From: Foliamicus sp963666765
Lineage (GTDB): Bacteria; Pseudomonadota; Gammaproteobacteria; Steroidobacterales; Foliamicaceae
NCBI GenBank assembly: GCA_963666765.1
Contig: OY762933.1
Span: forward strand, 1,612,001 to 1,676,000
Length of the DNA: 64,000 nt
Reading direction: 5' to 3'
Of this stretch, positions 16,550-27,148 are shown in pieces. The translations under genes were made by a program, and so were the position numbers. Each line of letters starts with the position of its first letter. Within the stretch, counting starts at the first letter, position 1. The notes beneath the pieces are model-generated. The model was not told where the DNA came from. It ran no database searches and saw only the letters and a list, made by a program, of their open reading frames with translations.

Positions 16550-16936
16550 ATGGCGCAGAAAATTTACCTCGCAGTCGTGGGCGGCATCTTCGTCGCTTCC
16601 GCCCTGTTTGCCTACGTTGATCCGCACACCCTGGGACAGGCGATGGGCATTGCGCCGGCAGACCCGTCGGGCGTGACCGAAATCCGGGCGACCTATGGCG
16701 GCCTGGTGGCGGGCATCGGACTGTTGCTGATTTCAGGCCTGTGGTCGAAGCGACTGGCGTTCGCCGGACTCGCCTGCACGGTTTTCGGCGTCGGCGCGCT
16801 GGCGCTGACCCGGCTGCTTGCCGAGGTCCTGGCCGGAGGGCCCGGAATTTCCGCGAACCAGGGACTGGCGATCGTCTTTGAACTCTTCGTCGTGGCCTTT
16901 GCCGTCGTCTTCCTGCGGCGCTCCATGAGGCAATGA
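16550..16936 (+). CDS. DUF4345-type small integral membrane protein
   Basis: 128 residues with four hydrophobic segments: IYLAVVGGIFVASALFAYV, ATYGGLVAGIGLLLISGLW, LAFAGLACTVFGVGALALTR and LAIVFELFVVAFAVVFL. The spacing and the FAYVDPHTLGQAMGI segment fit DUF4345, a family without known function. GGAGAGACCGAA gives a ribosome site before ATG 16550. It is inserted between dnaG and rpoD in an operon where these are usually adjacent, with 35 bp to dnaG and 167 bp to rpoD. Confidence 0.75.
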   Translation: MAQKIYLAVVGGIFVASALFAYVDPHTLGQAMGIAPADPSGVTEIRATYGGLVAGIGLLLISGLWSKRLAFAGLACTVFGVGALALTRLLAEVLAGGPGISANQGLAIVFELFVVAFAVVFLRRSMRQ

Positions 16937-17103
16937 GCGGCGGCAGGGCGAGCAAAGCCGTTGATTTCCCCGGAAACGGATCCCACATCCGCGGCATCCA
17001 GGGAACATAAGCGGGGTCGCCCCCTTCGGGTTGCCCGGCTTTATGGAAGACAAAAAATAAGCGATAATTGTTCGGTTAAACCTCCCGGAGGCAGCCACCC
17101 CGC

Positions 17104-19044
17104 ATGACCGTTGGAACCACTACACAGCGCTCACGACAGAGAAACTGGCTCAAGAAGCTCATTTCACTTGGGCGGCAACGCTCGTACATCACGCACACCG
17201 AGCTGACCGACCAGCTCCCCGACGAGATCGTCGAGATGGAGCAGATCGAGGAAATCATCAACGTGCTCCGCGACATGGACATCAAGGTGTACGAGGAGGA
17301 CGAGGTTCCCGATGCGGACACCCTGGCCCTGACCGAAGGCGAATCCGCCAACGACGACGTGGAAGAGGCCGATGACGCCATCAGCGCGTTCGAAGTCGAA
17401 CTGGGCCGCACCACCGATCCCGTGCGGCTTTACATGCGCGAGATGGGTTCGGTCGAATTGCTCACCCGCGAAGGGGAAATCAGCATCGCGCGGCGCATCG
17501 AGCAGAGCCGCAGCGAAATCCAGCGTCTTATGGCCTATTACCTGCCGTCAGTACAGCACCTGGTGGACCGCTTCGAGGATTACCGGGCCGGCCGGATGAA
17601 GCTGACCGACCTGGTAGCCAAGATCGTCGATCCGGACGAACCCGAAGACCTGCGGCCCGCCGCCGAACGCGACCCGGCCGACAACGCCGCGCGCAAACAG
17701 CCGCCCGATCCCGTGGAACTGGAGCGGCGCTTGCTCGCTTTGACGGACCAGTGCGCCCGGGTGCATCGCGCCCTCAAGAGGGTTCGAGCGCAGGAACTCA
17801 AGGCCCAGAACGGCGAGGCGCCGGAACATTTCGCGCTGTCCTGCCGCAACCTCAAGCACACGCAGAAGGTCATGAGCCGGATGTTGCTGGAGCTGAAATT
17901 CACGCCGCGCGCCTTCGACGGCATGCTCGACGCGCTGCACGCCACCATGCGCGCCCCTTCCGACGATCAGGACGCCCTGTATCCCTCGTCGGTATCGGGA
18001 TGCGAAAAGCGGCTTCGCCGGATATACGTGCGCAGCGCGGGGATCAAGCTGGGCAGCTTCAAGGATTATTTCGCATCCGATCCGAGCAACGACGAATGGC
18101 TGGAGGAACAACTGGCCAGCGAGGAGTACGGATCGAAACTGGCGCCCCATGCCGAGGAAGCGCGGCAGCTTACCCGCCGCCTGCGCAGGGTCGAGGACAA
18201 GTGCTGCCTGCCGATCAACCGCTTCAAGGCCATTCCCAGGGGCAAGGACGGCAAGCCCATGGCGCGCGGCATCAAGGAGCTGTACCGCGAGATCTCCCAC
18301 AACGAACTGAAAGCCAAGGACGCGAAAAAGGAAATGGTCGAGGCCAATCTTCGCCTGGTCATTTCCATCGCCAAGAAATACACCAATCGCGGACTGCAGT
18401 TCAACGACCTGATCCAGGAAGGCAACATCGGGCTGATGAAGGCGGTGGACAAGTTCGAGTACCGGCGCGGATACAAATTCTCGACCTACGCCACCTGGTG
18501 GATCCGCCAGGCCATCACCCGTTCGATCGCCGACCAGGCGCGCACGATCCGCGTGCCGGTTCACATGATCGAGACGATCAACAAGCTGAACCGCATTTCC
18601 CGGCAGATGCAGCAGGAAATGGGACGCGACCCCACGCCGGAGGAACTGGCGCAGCGCATGGAGATGCCCGAGGAAAAGGTCCGCAAGGTTCAGAAGATCG
18701 CCAAGCAGCCGATTTCGCTGGAAACGCCGCTAAGCGAGGACGAGGATTCGCACCTGGGCGACTTCATCGAGGACCAGAACGCCACCTCACCGATGGACGT
18801 GGCGACCACGCGCGGGCTGGAGGAGACGATGCGCGACGTGCTTGCTACGCTCGGCGCCCGCGAGGCCAAGGTGCTGCGCATGCGCTTCGGGATCGACATG
18901 AACACCGATCACACGCTGGAGGAGGTCGGCAAGCAGTTCGACGTCACCCGCGAGCGCATCCGCCAGATCGAAGCCAAGGCCCTGCGCAAACTCCGCCATC
19001 CCTCGCACGCCGAGCGCCTGCGCAGCTTCACCCAGGAAGAATAG
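17104..19044 (+). CDS. rpoD: RNA polymerase primary sigma factor (sigma-70)
   Basis: 646 residues with all regions in order: region 1.1 at the N-terminus (LISLGRQRSYITHTELTDQL), region 1.2 (DPVRLYMREMGSVELLTREG), a long non-conserved acidic region, region 2 (FNDLIQEGNIGLMKAVDKFE, FSTYATWWIRQAITRSI), region 3, and region 4.2 HTH (VGKQFDVTRERIRQIEAKA). The start ATG 17104 follows the CCTCCCGGAGGCAG segment. The 167-bp leader contains a GATAAT that could be a -10 element, so rpoD may also have its own promoter. It converges with glnS across repeat element B. Confidence 0.97.
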   Translation: MTVGTTTQRSRQRNWLKKLISLGRQRSYITHTELTDQLPDEIVEMEQIEEIINVLRDMDIKVYEEDEVPDADTLALTEGESANDDVEEADDAISAFEVELGRTTDPVRLYMREMGSVELLTREGEISIARRIEQSRSEIQRLMAYYLPSVQHLVDRFEDYRAGRMKLTDLVAKIVDPDEPEDLRPAAERDPADNAARKQPPDPVELERRLLALTDQCARVHRALKRVRAQELKAQNGEAPEHFALSCRNLKHTQKVMSRMLLELKFTPRAFDGMLDALHATMRAPSDDQDALYPSSVSGCEKRLRRIYVRSAGIKLGSFKDYFASDPSNDEWLEEQLASEEYGSKLAPHAEEARQLTRRLRRVEDKCCLPINRFKAIPRGKDGKPMARGIKELYREISHNELKAKDAKKEMVEANLRLVISIAKKYTNRGLQFNDLIQEGNIGLMKAVDKFEYRRGYKFSTYATWWIRQAITRSIADQARTIRVPVHMIETINKLNRISRQMQQEMGRDPTPEELAQRMEMPEEKVRKVQKIAKQPISLETPLSEDEDSHLGDFIEDQNATSPMDVATTRGLEETMRDVLATLGAREAKVLRMRFGIDMNTDHTLEEVGKQFDVTRERIRQIEAKALRKLRHPSHAERLRSFTQEE

Positions 19045-19097
19045 CCCCCCGAAAACGGGGGCTTACCCCCAGGAAAGACGACCTGACGACCAGTTGG

Positions 19098-19172
19098 GCG
19101 CTGTTGTCGTGCCCCTTCCCGGCAGGAGCGTCGCGAAGTGGCTCCGAAAGGAAGGGAACGCGACAGCAGCGC
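19098..19172. repeat. palindromic element B between convergent rpoD and glnS
   Basis: Imperfect arms of about 23 bp (19098-19120 and 19150-19172), with several G:T-compatible mismatches, surround the same 33-bp core found at 14731-14763 (here 19116-19148). Its position between two convergent genes allows it to act as a bidirectional terminator, but no U-run follows. Confidence 0.7.
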
Positions 19173-19199
19173 AACGCCAGCCTCGTTCAAGGCCAGGGA

Positions 19200-20858
<1,659 letters not shown>

Positions 20859-20897
20859 TCGCTGCGCCAGCCTGCGATCGGATCGACGTGGCCGGCG

Positions 20898-21707
20898 TTA
20901 CTTGCCGGGGGCGTAGTCGCTGACGACGTCGCGGCGATGGTATACGGGACAAAGGAAGCGACCGGCGGACCGCAGGCGGGTCAGCCAGCGGAACGCCGCA
21001 CCATTCTTGCGGTTCGCCAGCACCTTCTCCACCAGCCAGGGCGTGACGCGCTCCACCCTGTCGCCCAGGATGTTGTAGATCTTGCGCGCCTGCGCCGCGC
21101 GCTCGGTATCGCGCCCGCCAGCCAGCATCGACATGTCGGTGATCACGATGCCCGGGCTCAGCGCGCCGACGATCACGTTGCTGCCGCGCACTTCCTTGGC
21201 CAGCGATTGCGCCATGTAGCTGATCGCGCGCTTGGTGGAACCGTACGGAGTAAGTCCCGGCGCGGTCATGCCGTTGCTGCCGAAGCCTTCAAACACGTAC
21301 ACGGCCCCGCCGCTCTCCTGCTTCCGCATCCTGTCGATCGCGACCCGGCAGCCATTGAAGGCGCCGGTCAGGTTCGTGTTCACCACTTCCGCCACTTCTT
21401 CGGGCCGCAGTTCGCTCAACCCGGCGCGGCGATTACTGATTCCGGCATTGTTGATCCAGATGTCGATATCGCCGAAGCGTGCCGCTGCCGCGTCCCACAG
21501 TGCCTGCACGCTGGCGAAATCGCTCACGTCGCAGCCCTTGCCGAGGACCTCGCCATGTTCCGCCAGGTCGGAGGCGGCAGCGGCAGCGCTCTCGTCGCTG
21601 CGCCCGCACACCACCACCCGGTGACCGCGTTTCAGGAACTCCCGGGCCATGCCCTTGCCGATGCCTCGCGTGCCGCCCGTCACAACTACTGTCTTTGCCT
21701 CTGCCAT
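20898..21707 (-). CDS. short-chain dehydrogenase/reductase
   Basis: 269 residues from ATG 21707. The NAD(P) motif TGGTRGIGKGMA, NNAGIS and active-site YGSTKRAIS (YxxxK) are intact, so it should be an active oxidoreductase. The C-terminal 60 residues (RKNGAAFRWLTRLRSAGRF) are longer than in minimal SDRs. The frame is open far upstream across the TonB receptor gene, but that part is antisense to a clear gene and is rejected. The substrate is not evident. It is divergent from the TonB receptor with a shared palindromic site between them. Confidence 0.88.
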   Translation of the reverse strand: MAEAKTVVVTGGTRGIGKGMAREFLKRGHRVVVCGRSDESAAAAASDLAEHGEVLGKGCDVSDFASVQALWDAAAARFGDIDIWINNAGISNRRAGLSELRPEEVAEVVNTNLTGAFNGCRVAIDRMRKQESGGAVYVFEGFGSNGMTAPGLTPYGSTKRAISYMAQSLAKEVRGSNVIVGALSPGIVITDMSMLAGGRDTERAAQARKIYNILGDRVERVTPWLVEKVLANRKNGAAFRWLTRLRSAGRFLCPVYHRRDVVSDYAPGK

Positions 21708-21789
21708 AACCGACCCCACTGTGCCCGGAAAGGCGGCTAATCTATCACGCCACGACCCTCGGACCGTATTCCGGCAACGGTTGCCGCAG

Positions 21790-21818
21790 TCAATGCACGC
21801 AGTCAATGCATGCATTGA
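21790..21818. promoter_or_regulatory. candidate operator between divergent SDR and TonB receptor genes
   Basis: A perfect 16-bp palindrome TCAATGCATGCATTGA (21803-21818) is preceded by a further half-site TCAATGCA at 21790-21797, 13 bp from the next copy. Three half-sites in the 200-bp divergent region suggest cooperative binding of a dimeric regulator acting on both genes. The regulator is not encoded nearby. Confidence 0.55.
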
Positions 21819-21908
21819 CGGGCGTCGTCCACCAAGCCTAATATTCCCGACTCTGAGAAGCCGGCAGCGAATCACATGCCGGCCAACGTTCCAGCCCTGG
21901 AGTTGGTC

Positions 21909-24407
21909 ATGAACACAAACCCCGTCAGACAATCGAGCATGTTCCTGCTCGGCCTGGTTCTCCTTGCGCCGGTCGCCCCGGCACAGGACGCGATCGAGGA
22001 GATCATCGTTACCGCCCGGCAACGCGAGGAGACCCTGCGCGACGTGCCGGGCACGGTGCGGGTGCTGACTTCGGAAGACATCGAGCGCTCCGGTATTCAG
22101 CGCGCCGAGGACTTCATCTACATGACGCCGGGCGTGTCCATCGTGGACTCGGCCGAAGTCGGCGATACGCAGGTCAACATCCGCGGCATCAACGGCGCGC
22201 GCGACGCGGAGAACTCCTACGCGCTGATCGTCGACGGCGTGCTGATGACCAACCCGGCGGCGCTGAACCGCGAATACGCCAATCTCCGGCAGATCGAAGT
22301 CCTCAAGGGTCCGCAGGGCGCGCTCTACGGGCGCAACGCGGCGGCCGGCGCCATCATCATTTCCACCGAAAGGCCGGGGAGCGAACAGGGCGGCTATCTC
22401 AAGGTCAGCGCCGCCGGCGACAGCACCTGGCTGTATTCCGGCTCGATCGAAGGCGCCCTGGCCGAGAGCATGAACTACCGCGTGCAGGGCGACTACCGCT
22501 CCACCAAGGGGTTCTACGAGAACACCTACCTGGACCGTGACGACATCGTCGACGACTATCGCGGCTACAACGTCAACGCCCGCCTCACCTGGGACCCCTC
22601 CGAGGCGACCAGCTGGGACTTCAAGTTTCGCTACGGCGAGGTCGACGCGGCCTCGATCACCTTCAACGCCGCCTTCCACCTGCCTCTGTTCGCGCAGTTG
22701 TTCGGCGTTCCGCAGTTCTTCGAGGACGTCAACGACCACGAATTCGTGTTCCAGAGCAACATCGATCCCGGCAACGAGCAGGAGGCCACGGAGTTCTCCG
22801 CCCGCGTCGACCATGGCCTCGGCTGGGCGGACATGCGCGCCTGGTTCCTGTTCAGCAAGATCGACAACAACCTGAGCGCCGACGGCACCAGCGGGGCGTT
22901 CGGTTTCTTCAACGCCAACCAGCATTGCCTTGACAGCGTCACCGACGCGGTCAATGCGGGGGTGCGGCTACCGCCTCCCACCTACCTCGGGCCCAGTCCG
23001 AATTTCCCCGTATCGCTGCTGGGCCCCTACACGCCGATCGCCTGCGACGGCACCCAGTACCAGGAGCGCAAGCAGACCGACTTCAGCGTCGAGGTGCGGC
23101 TCAACTCCACCGGCGACGGGCCGATGACCTGGCTGGCCGGCGCCTATTTCCTCGACATCGACCGCGAAGTGGGTGTCAACACCGGCCTGGATCTGGGTCA
23201 CGGCATCACCAATGAGCTGTATGTTCCGCAATCGGGCAACAACCCCACCGAGCAACTGGTGCACGACCGCTTCAGCAGCCAGGTCATCGCGGCCTTCGGC
23301 GAAGTCTCCTACGAAATGACCGAGACCACGGAAGTCTCGCTGGCGCTGCGCTTCGACAGCGAGCGCCGCAAGGTCGAGAACCTGGTCCCGGTCAACGCCT
23401 TGTCCCAATACATAGACTGCGACGGACCGCCGTACACCGGCAACGCGCCGATCAACCCGGGGCTTTGCCCGGGCGTGAACCCGGCCGGATCCATAGCGCC
23501 CAAATCGCGCACCTTCAGCCAGTTCCAGCCCAAGCTGTCGCTCACCTGGGACGTGACCGAGGACTGGACCCTGTTCGCCAGCGGCGGCGTGGGCTTCAAG
23601 AGCGGCGGCTTCAACAACCAGGGCGCCAAGGCCACGGTCGATATCTTCATCAACGGCCTGATCAACCACGTTTTCCTGGCCAACCTGGGGCTACCCCCGC
23701 AAGCGCCGGTAGGCATCACCGATGACGTCGACAAGGAGACCTCGGTTTCGCTGGAAGTGGGCCTGAAGGGCAGCCTGCTGGACGACCGGCTGCGGCTGGA
23801 AGCGACCGCTTTCAACGTGCAGGTGGACGACATGCAGTTCTTCGAGTTCCTGGTGGGTCCCTTCGGCCTGCTGCGCCTCAACGGCAACCTGGACGAAGTT
23901 AGCTTACAGGGCGCCGAGGTGGGCGCCACCTGGGCGGTGACGGACATCCTGGACGTATACGCCGGCTGGGGTTACGTGGACAGCGAGATCGAAGCCAACA
24001 GCGTGCGGCCGGACACGGTCGGCAACAAGTCGCCGTACACCCCGGACTGGACGGCCAGCGCCGGCGCGCGCATCGTCATGCCGTTGACGGGCGACTGGCG
24101 ACTGGCGGCCTCGGCGGACGTTTCCGCGGTGGGCGAAACCTGGTTCCACGTGGTCCAGGACCAGCAGCGCCACACCCTGTTCGAGGGCGCGGCCAGTGAC
24201 TTCACGCCGACGAGGCGCGACAGCTACACGGTGCTGAACCTGCGCGTGGGCATTGAGAACGACCGTCTGTCGGCGGTGCTGTTCGCGAAGAACGCGGCCG
24301 AGGAGGTCTACCTGGAAGAGGTGATCCCGGCTCCCGAGTTCGGCGGCACCTTCATCCACCCCGCCGACCTGCGGCGCGTAGGCCTGGAGCTCACCGCCCG
24401 CTTTTAG
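21909..24407 (+). CDS. TonB-dependent outer-membrane receptor
   Basis: 832 residues from ATG 21909. Signal peptide (SSMFLLGLVLLAPVAPAQD), TonB box-like EEIIVTARQR, plug domain (RDVPGTVRVLTSEDIERSG through VLKGPQGALYGRNAAAGAI), then a 22-strand barrel ending in the aromatic terminus LELTARF. The protein is of the FecA/CirA-like class common in marine proteobacteria, importing siderophores, vitamin or glycan ligands; the ligand is not deducible. An upstream in-frame ATG at 21876 would put extra residues ahead of the signal peptide and is less likely. A long palindrome follows the stop by 2 bp. Confidence 0.92.
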   Translation: MNTNPVRQSSMFLLGLVLLAPVAPAQDAIEEIIVTARQREETLRDVPGTVRVLTSEDIERSGIQRAEDFIYMTPGVSIVDSAEVGDTQVNIRGINGARDAENSYALIVDGVLMTNPAALNREYANLRQIEVLKGPQGALYGRNAAAGAIIISTERPGSEQGGYLKVSAAGDSTWLYSGSIEGALAESMNYRVQGDYRSTKGFYENTYLDRDDIVDDYRGYNVNARLTWDPSEATSWDFKFRYGEVDAASITFNAAFHLPLFAQLFGVPQFFEDVNDHEFVFQSNIDPGNEQEATEFSARVDHGLGWADMRAWFLFSKIDNNLSADGTSGAFGFFNANQHCLDSVTDAVNAGVRLPPPTYLGPSPNFPVSLLGPYTPIACDGTQYQERKQTDFSVEVRLNSTGDGPMTWLAGAYFLDIDREVGVNTGLDLGHGITNELYVPQSGNNPTEQLVHDRFSSQVIAAFGEVSYEMTETTEVSLALRFDSERRKVENLVPVNALSQYIDCDGPPYTGNAPINPGLCPGVNPAGSIAPKSRTFSQFQPKLSLTWDVTEDWTLFASGGVGFKSGGFNNQGAKATVDIFINGLINHVFLANLGLPPQAPVGITDDVDKETSVSLEVGLKGSLLDDRLRLEATAFNVQVDDMQFFEFLVGPFGLLRLNGNLDEVSLQGAEVGATWAVTDILDVYAGWGYVDSEIEANSVRPDTVGNKSPYTPDWTASAGARIVMPLTGDWRLAASADVSAVGETWFHVVQDQQRHTLFEGAASDFTPTRRDSYTVLNLRVGIENDRLSAVLFAKNAAEEVYLEEVIPAPEFGGTFIHPADLRRVGLELTARF

Positions 24408-24409
24408 AA

Positions 24410-24515
24410 TAACCGCGCGAAGGAGGGCATCCCGCCCCTCCACCCGAGGTTTTTAGAGGACGGGACGTCCTCGTTTCCCGGGGGGAAGGGCGGGACGCCC
24501 TCCTTCGCGCGGTTA
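24410..24515. repeat. palindromic element C between convergent genes
   Basis: 32-bp arms (24410-24441 and 24484-24515) with only two mismatches surround a 42-bp loop, which itself contains the hairpin GAGGAC-N5-GTCCTC. It lies between the TonB receptor (ends 24407) and a deacetylase gene on the other strand (ends 24559), so it could terminate both. The AGGAGGGC-rich arm resembles that of element H at 63657. Confidence 0.75.
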
Positions 24516-24558
24516 CATCGAGCGGCGGATGAATTCGCCGGCGGGGGCAGGAGATTCC

Positions 24559-25488
24559 TCAGGCGCGCTGACTTGACCAGGCCGCCACGATGTCGGAGGC
24601 CGGGGCCGACCAGACGCCCGTCTGCTCCGAAATGTGCTTCAGGACCGATTCGAAGGCGCCGATGCGATGCGGCTGGCCCATCATCCAGGGATGCACCGAA
24701 AGGGCGAGCAGCCGCCCGTGTCCGGTCTTCCCGGCCTCCGCCAGCAGGTAATCGCAGGCGTCCTTCACCTGGTCGGCGTACTCCCATTCCGAGTGCAGGT
24801 TGTTCTGGATGATGAACTGGTCGTCGAGTTCCAGCGACAGGGGCAGTGCAATCAACTCGCCGTGCCGGGTGGTGAAGGGATAGGGCATGTCGTCGTTGAT
24901 CCAGTCGCCCATGTAGCGTATGCCCGCCTCGGCGAGCAGGTCCGGCGTGTTGCCGCTTTGCGACCGCGCCGGGCTCAACCAGCCCGTGACCGGTCCGTCC
25001 ACGGCCGCGCGCAGGGCCGCAAGCGAGCGGTTGATCAGCTCCCGCTCGTCGTCCATGGCCAGGTCGCCGTGATGCAGGGTGTCCATGTGCCAGGAACTCG
25101 CCAGAATCTCGTTGCCGCGCCGGTTCAGGCGCTCAAGCAACTGCGGGTAACGCCCGGCGATGGCGGCGTTCACTGAAAACGTCGGGGTCACGCCAGCTTC
25201 GTCCAAGGCTTCGAGGCAACGGAACAGGCCCACCCGGTTGCCGTAATCGCGCAGCGTGTAGTGACGCAGGTCGGGGTACGCCGTGCTCATGCCGCCCGGC
25301 GGCGGGAACGGCTTGCCGCGCTGGTTCAGCGGGAAGAACTGTACCGCCACGTTGACCCAAAGCGCCACCCGTGCGCCGTTCGGCCATGCGACCGGAGCGC
25401 GTCGGGACAGCATCGACCACTCGTACCGGTCGTGGTCCATGCCGTAGCGGCGCCGTTGGTACTCCAGGTAGGCCGGGTCAAGCGCCAT
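24559..25488 (-). CDS. polysaccharide deacetylase family protein, PuuE-like (1 of 3)
   Basis: 309 residues from ATG 25488. NodB-fold hydrolase of the PuuE/cyclic-imide-hydrolase branch: WPNGARVALWVNVAVQFF near 40-57, the DYGNRVG motif (about 85), the helix EALDEAGVTPTFSVNAAIAG, and GWLSPARSQSGNTPDLLAEAG. Members of this branch hydrolyse allantoin or cyclic imides rather than glycans. Its start lies inside the end of the second deacetylase gene (11-bp overlap), so the pair is coupled. It is the last gene of a four-gene minus-strand operon starting with the dihydropyrimidinase-like gene. Confidence 0.84.
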   Translation of the reverse strand: MALDPAYLEYQRRRYGMDHDRYEWSMLSRRAPVAWPNGARVALWVNVAVQFFPLNQRGKPFPPPGGMSTAYPDLRHYTLRDYGNRVGLFRCLEALDEAGVTPTFSVNAAIAGRYPQLLERLNRRGNEILASSWHMDTLHHGDLAMDDERELINRSLAALRAAVDGPVTGWLSPARSQSGNTPDLLAEAGIRYMGDWINDDMPYPFTTRHGELIALPLSLELDDQFIIQNNLHSEWEYADQVKDACDYLLAEAGKTGHGRLLALSVHPWMMGQPHRIGAFESVLKHISEQTGVWSAPASDIVAAWSSQRA

Positions 25489-26422
25489 CTCCGGCCTCCC
25501 CCTTGTCTCCACTCCCCCACTTCGCCACGGCCTGGTCGTAGTAGTGCTCCACAAAGTACTCGGCAATTTCCCGGCCCGTGGTCACCCACACCTTCGGGCG
25601 CCCGGTGATATAGGCCAGCGCGTCCTCGAACGCGCGTATCCTGTGCGGGTGCGCCACCTGGTAGGCGTGCAGCGGCACGCACATGACCGTTCCGCCCTTT
25701 TCGCCTTCCCGGTAGAGCCGGTCGAAGGCCTGCCTGATCATCGCTCCGTAACGCCTGGGCTCGATGCGGTTGACGACATAGACAATGGTGTCGTTGAGTT
25801 CCAGCGAGTAGGGCACGGAAACGAACGGCCGGCCGGAGCGCACCCGCACGGGCGTGGGCTGGTCGTCGTGAAAAAGGTCGCAGGTGTAAAGCCCGCCGGC
25901 CTCGCTGAACAGGTCCAGCGTACGCTCGGTATGCGTGAGGGCCGGGGCCAGGTAGCCGGAGCACTGCTGCCCGGTGTGCCTGGCGATGGTGCGCACCGAG
26001 TCCTCGATCACGGCGCGTTCCTGCACCTCGTCCATGCCATAGACATAGCGGGTGTTGTAGATGCCGTGGCTGAAGAACTCCCAATTGCGCTCCCGGCACA
26101 TGTCGATGATCTCGGGATGATGCTCGCAAAGCGCCACCGACAGGCTGACGGAGCCGCGCACGCTGTAGCGGTCAAGCAGTTCCATCATGCGCATGTGGCC
26201 GACCCGATTGCCGTAGTCCCGCGTTCCATAGCCCTGGATATCGGGGGTCGGGCGGGGCCAGGCCTTGCGTATTGGATTGGTCGGCGGATCCAGTTCGTAG
26301 AACTCGATATTGGGCGCTACCCAAAAGGCGACCCTGGCGCCGTTGGGCCAACGGATCGGAAGGCGCTCGGCCCAGGCGCGATAGTCGTAAAGCGCTGGAT
26401 CTTCCCGCACGGGACCAGTCAC
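25478..26422 (-). CDS. polysaccharide deacetylase family protein, PuuE-like (2 of 3)
   Basis: 314 residues starting at GTG 26422. The stop of the upstream amidase and this start share a base (TAGTG). Longer starts would run antisense-free only through the amidase gene and are rejected. Same fold as its neighbour: IRWPNGARVAFWVAPNIEFY, YGTRDYGNRVG, SLSVALCEHHPEI and CSGYLAPALTHTERTLDLF. The two copies differ widely in sequence, so they may form a heteromer or act on different imides. The C-terminus overlaps the next gene by 11 bp. Confidence 0.84.
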   Translation of the reverse strand: MTGPVREDPALYDYRAWAERLPIRWPNGARVAFWVAPNIEFYELDPPTNPIRKAWPRPTPDIQGYGTRDYGNRVGHMRMMELLDRYSVRGSVSLSVALCEHHPEIIDMCRERNWEFFSHGIYNTRYVYGMDEVQERAVIEDSVRTIARHTGQQCSGYLAPALTHTERTLDLFSEAGGLYTCDLFHDDQPTPVRVRSGRPFVSVPYSLELNDTIVYVVNRIEPRRYGAMIRQAFDRLYREGEKGGTVMCVPLHAYQVAHPHRIRAFEDALAYITGRPKVWVTTGREIAEYFVEHYYDQAVAKWGSGDKGEAGDGA

Positions 26423-27135
26423 TAGAAGCCGGCGCCGCGGGCCTGACGAATCGGCGCACAGCCGGGGTGGTTCTCCAGCCAGCCGGCCACCGTGGCGAAT
26501 GGCTCCACGTCCGCATACTTGAGCATGATGTCGCAGAGGTTGGCGAAATGGGGTATCTCGTGCTTGTCGGCGACGCACTCCTCCGGCACGATCGTCCGAT
26601 AGCCGTGCGAGAGCGAGGCGACCGCGGAGGCGCGCACGCAACCGGAGGTGCTGCCCCCGGTGAGGATCACCGTGTCCACCTTGTGCCAGACCAGAAGCGA
26701 GGGTATCAGGCTGTCGTGAAAGACGCTTGCCATGCGCTTGTTCACCACGGCGTCGCGTTCGCGGTCCACCTCCAATCGCGGGTCGAGTTCCGAGCGGGCG
26801 CCGCCCTCCTTGATGTTCTGAAGGGAATTCTCCGTGTCGGTGCGCGTGCCCCAGACGCCGGCGTCGTCGGCGTTGTCCATGTAGGCGACGTAGGTCCAGA
26901 TCACCGGCATGTTCCGTTCGCGCGCCAGCGCCGACAGGCGGTTGATGTAGTCGATCTGGTCGGGGTTGGTCTGGTAGGCCGTCGGGAAGCTGTCGATGTC
27001 CGTATAGGCGCGCTGCAGATCAATGTTGATCAACGCCGCCTTTTCCCCAAAGCCGAAGCGCGCCCGGTTGGGGTTGGACTTGACCTCTTCCCAGTATTGG
27101 CGAGGCGTCAGGTTGGAGGTTTGCATCTGTGGCAT
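26422..27135 (-). CDS. isochorismatase-family cysteine amidohydrolase
   Basis: 237 residues. The cysteine hydrolase triad is complete: Asp39 (ALINIDLQRAY), Lys133 (VNKRMASVFHDS) and Cys166 (GGSTSGCVRASA). The fold is that of N-carbamoylsarcosine amidase, nicotinamidase and maleamate amidohydrolase. In this cluster an amidase acting on the half-amide or N-carbamoyl product of a ring-opening enzyme is the natural reading. It lies 13 bp after the dihydropyrimidinase-like gene and is coupled to the deacetylase downstream. Confidence 0.9.
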   Translation of the reverse strand: MPQMQTSNLTPRQYWEEVKSNPNRARFGFGEKAALINIDLQRAYTDIDSFPTAYQTNPDQIDYINRLSALARERNMPVIWTYVAYMDNADDAGVWGTRTDTENSLQNIKEGGARSELDPRLEVDRERDAVVNKRMASVFHDSLIPSLLVWHKVDTVILTGGSTSGCVRASAVASLSHGYRTIVPEECVADKHEIPHFANLCDIMLKYADVEPFATVAGWLENHPGCAPIRQARGAGF

Positions 27136-27148
27136 CGGTTCGTCCCGG

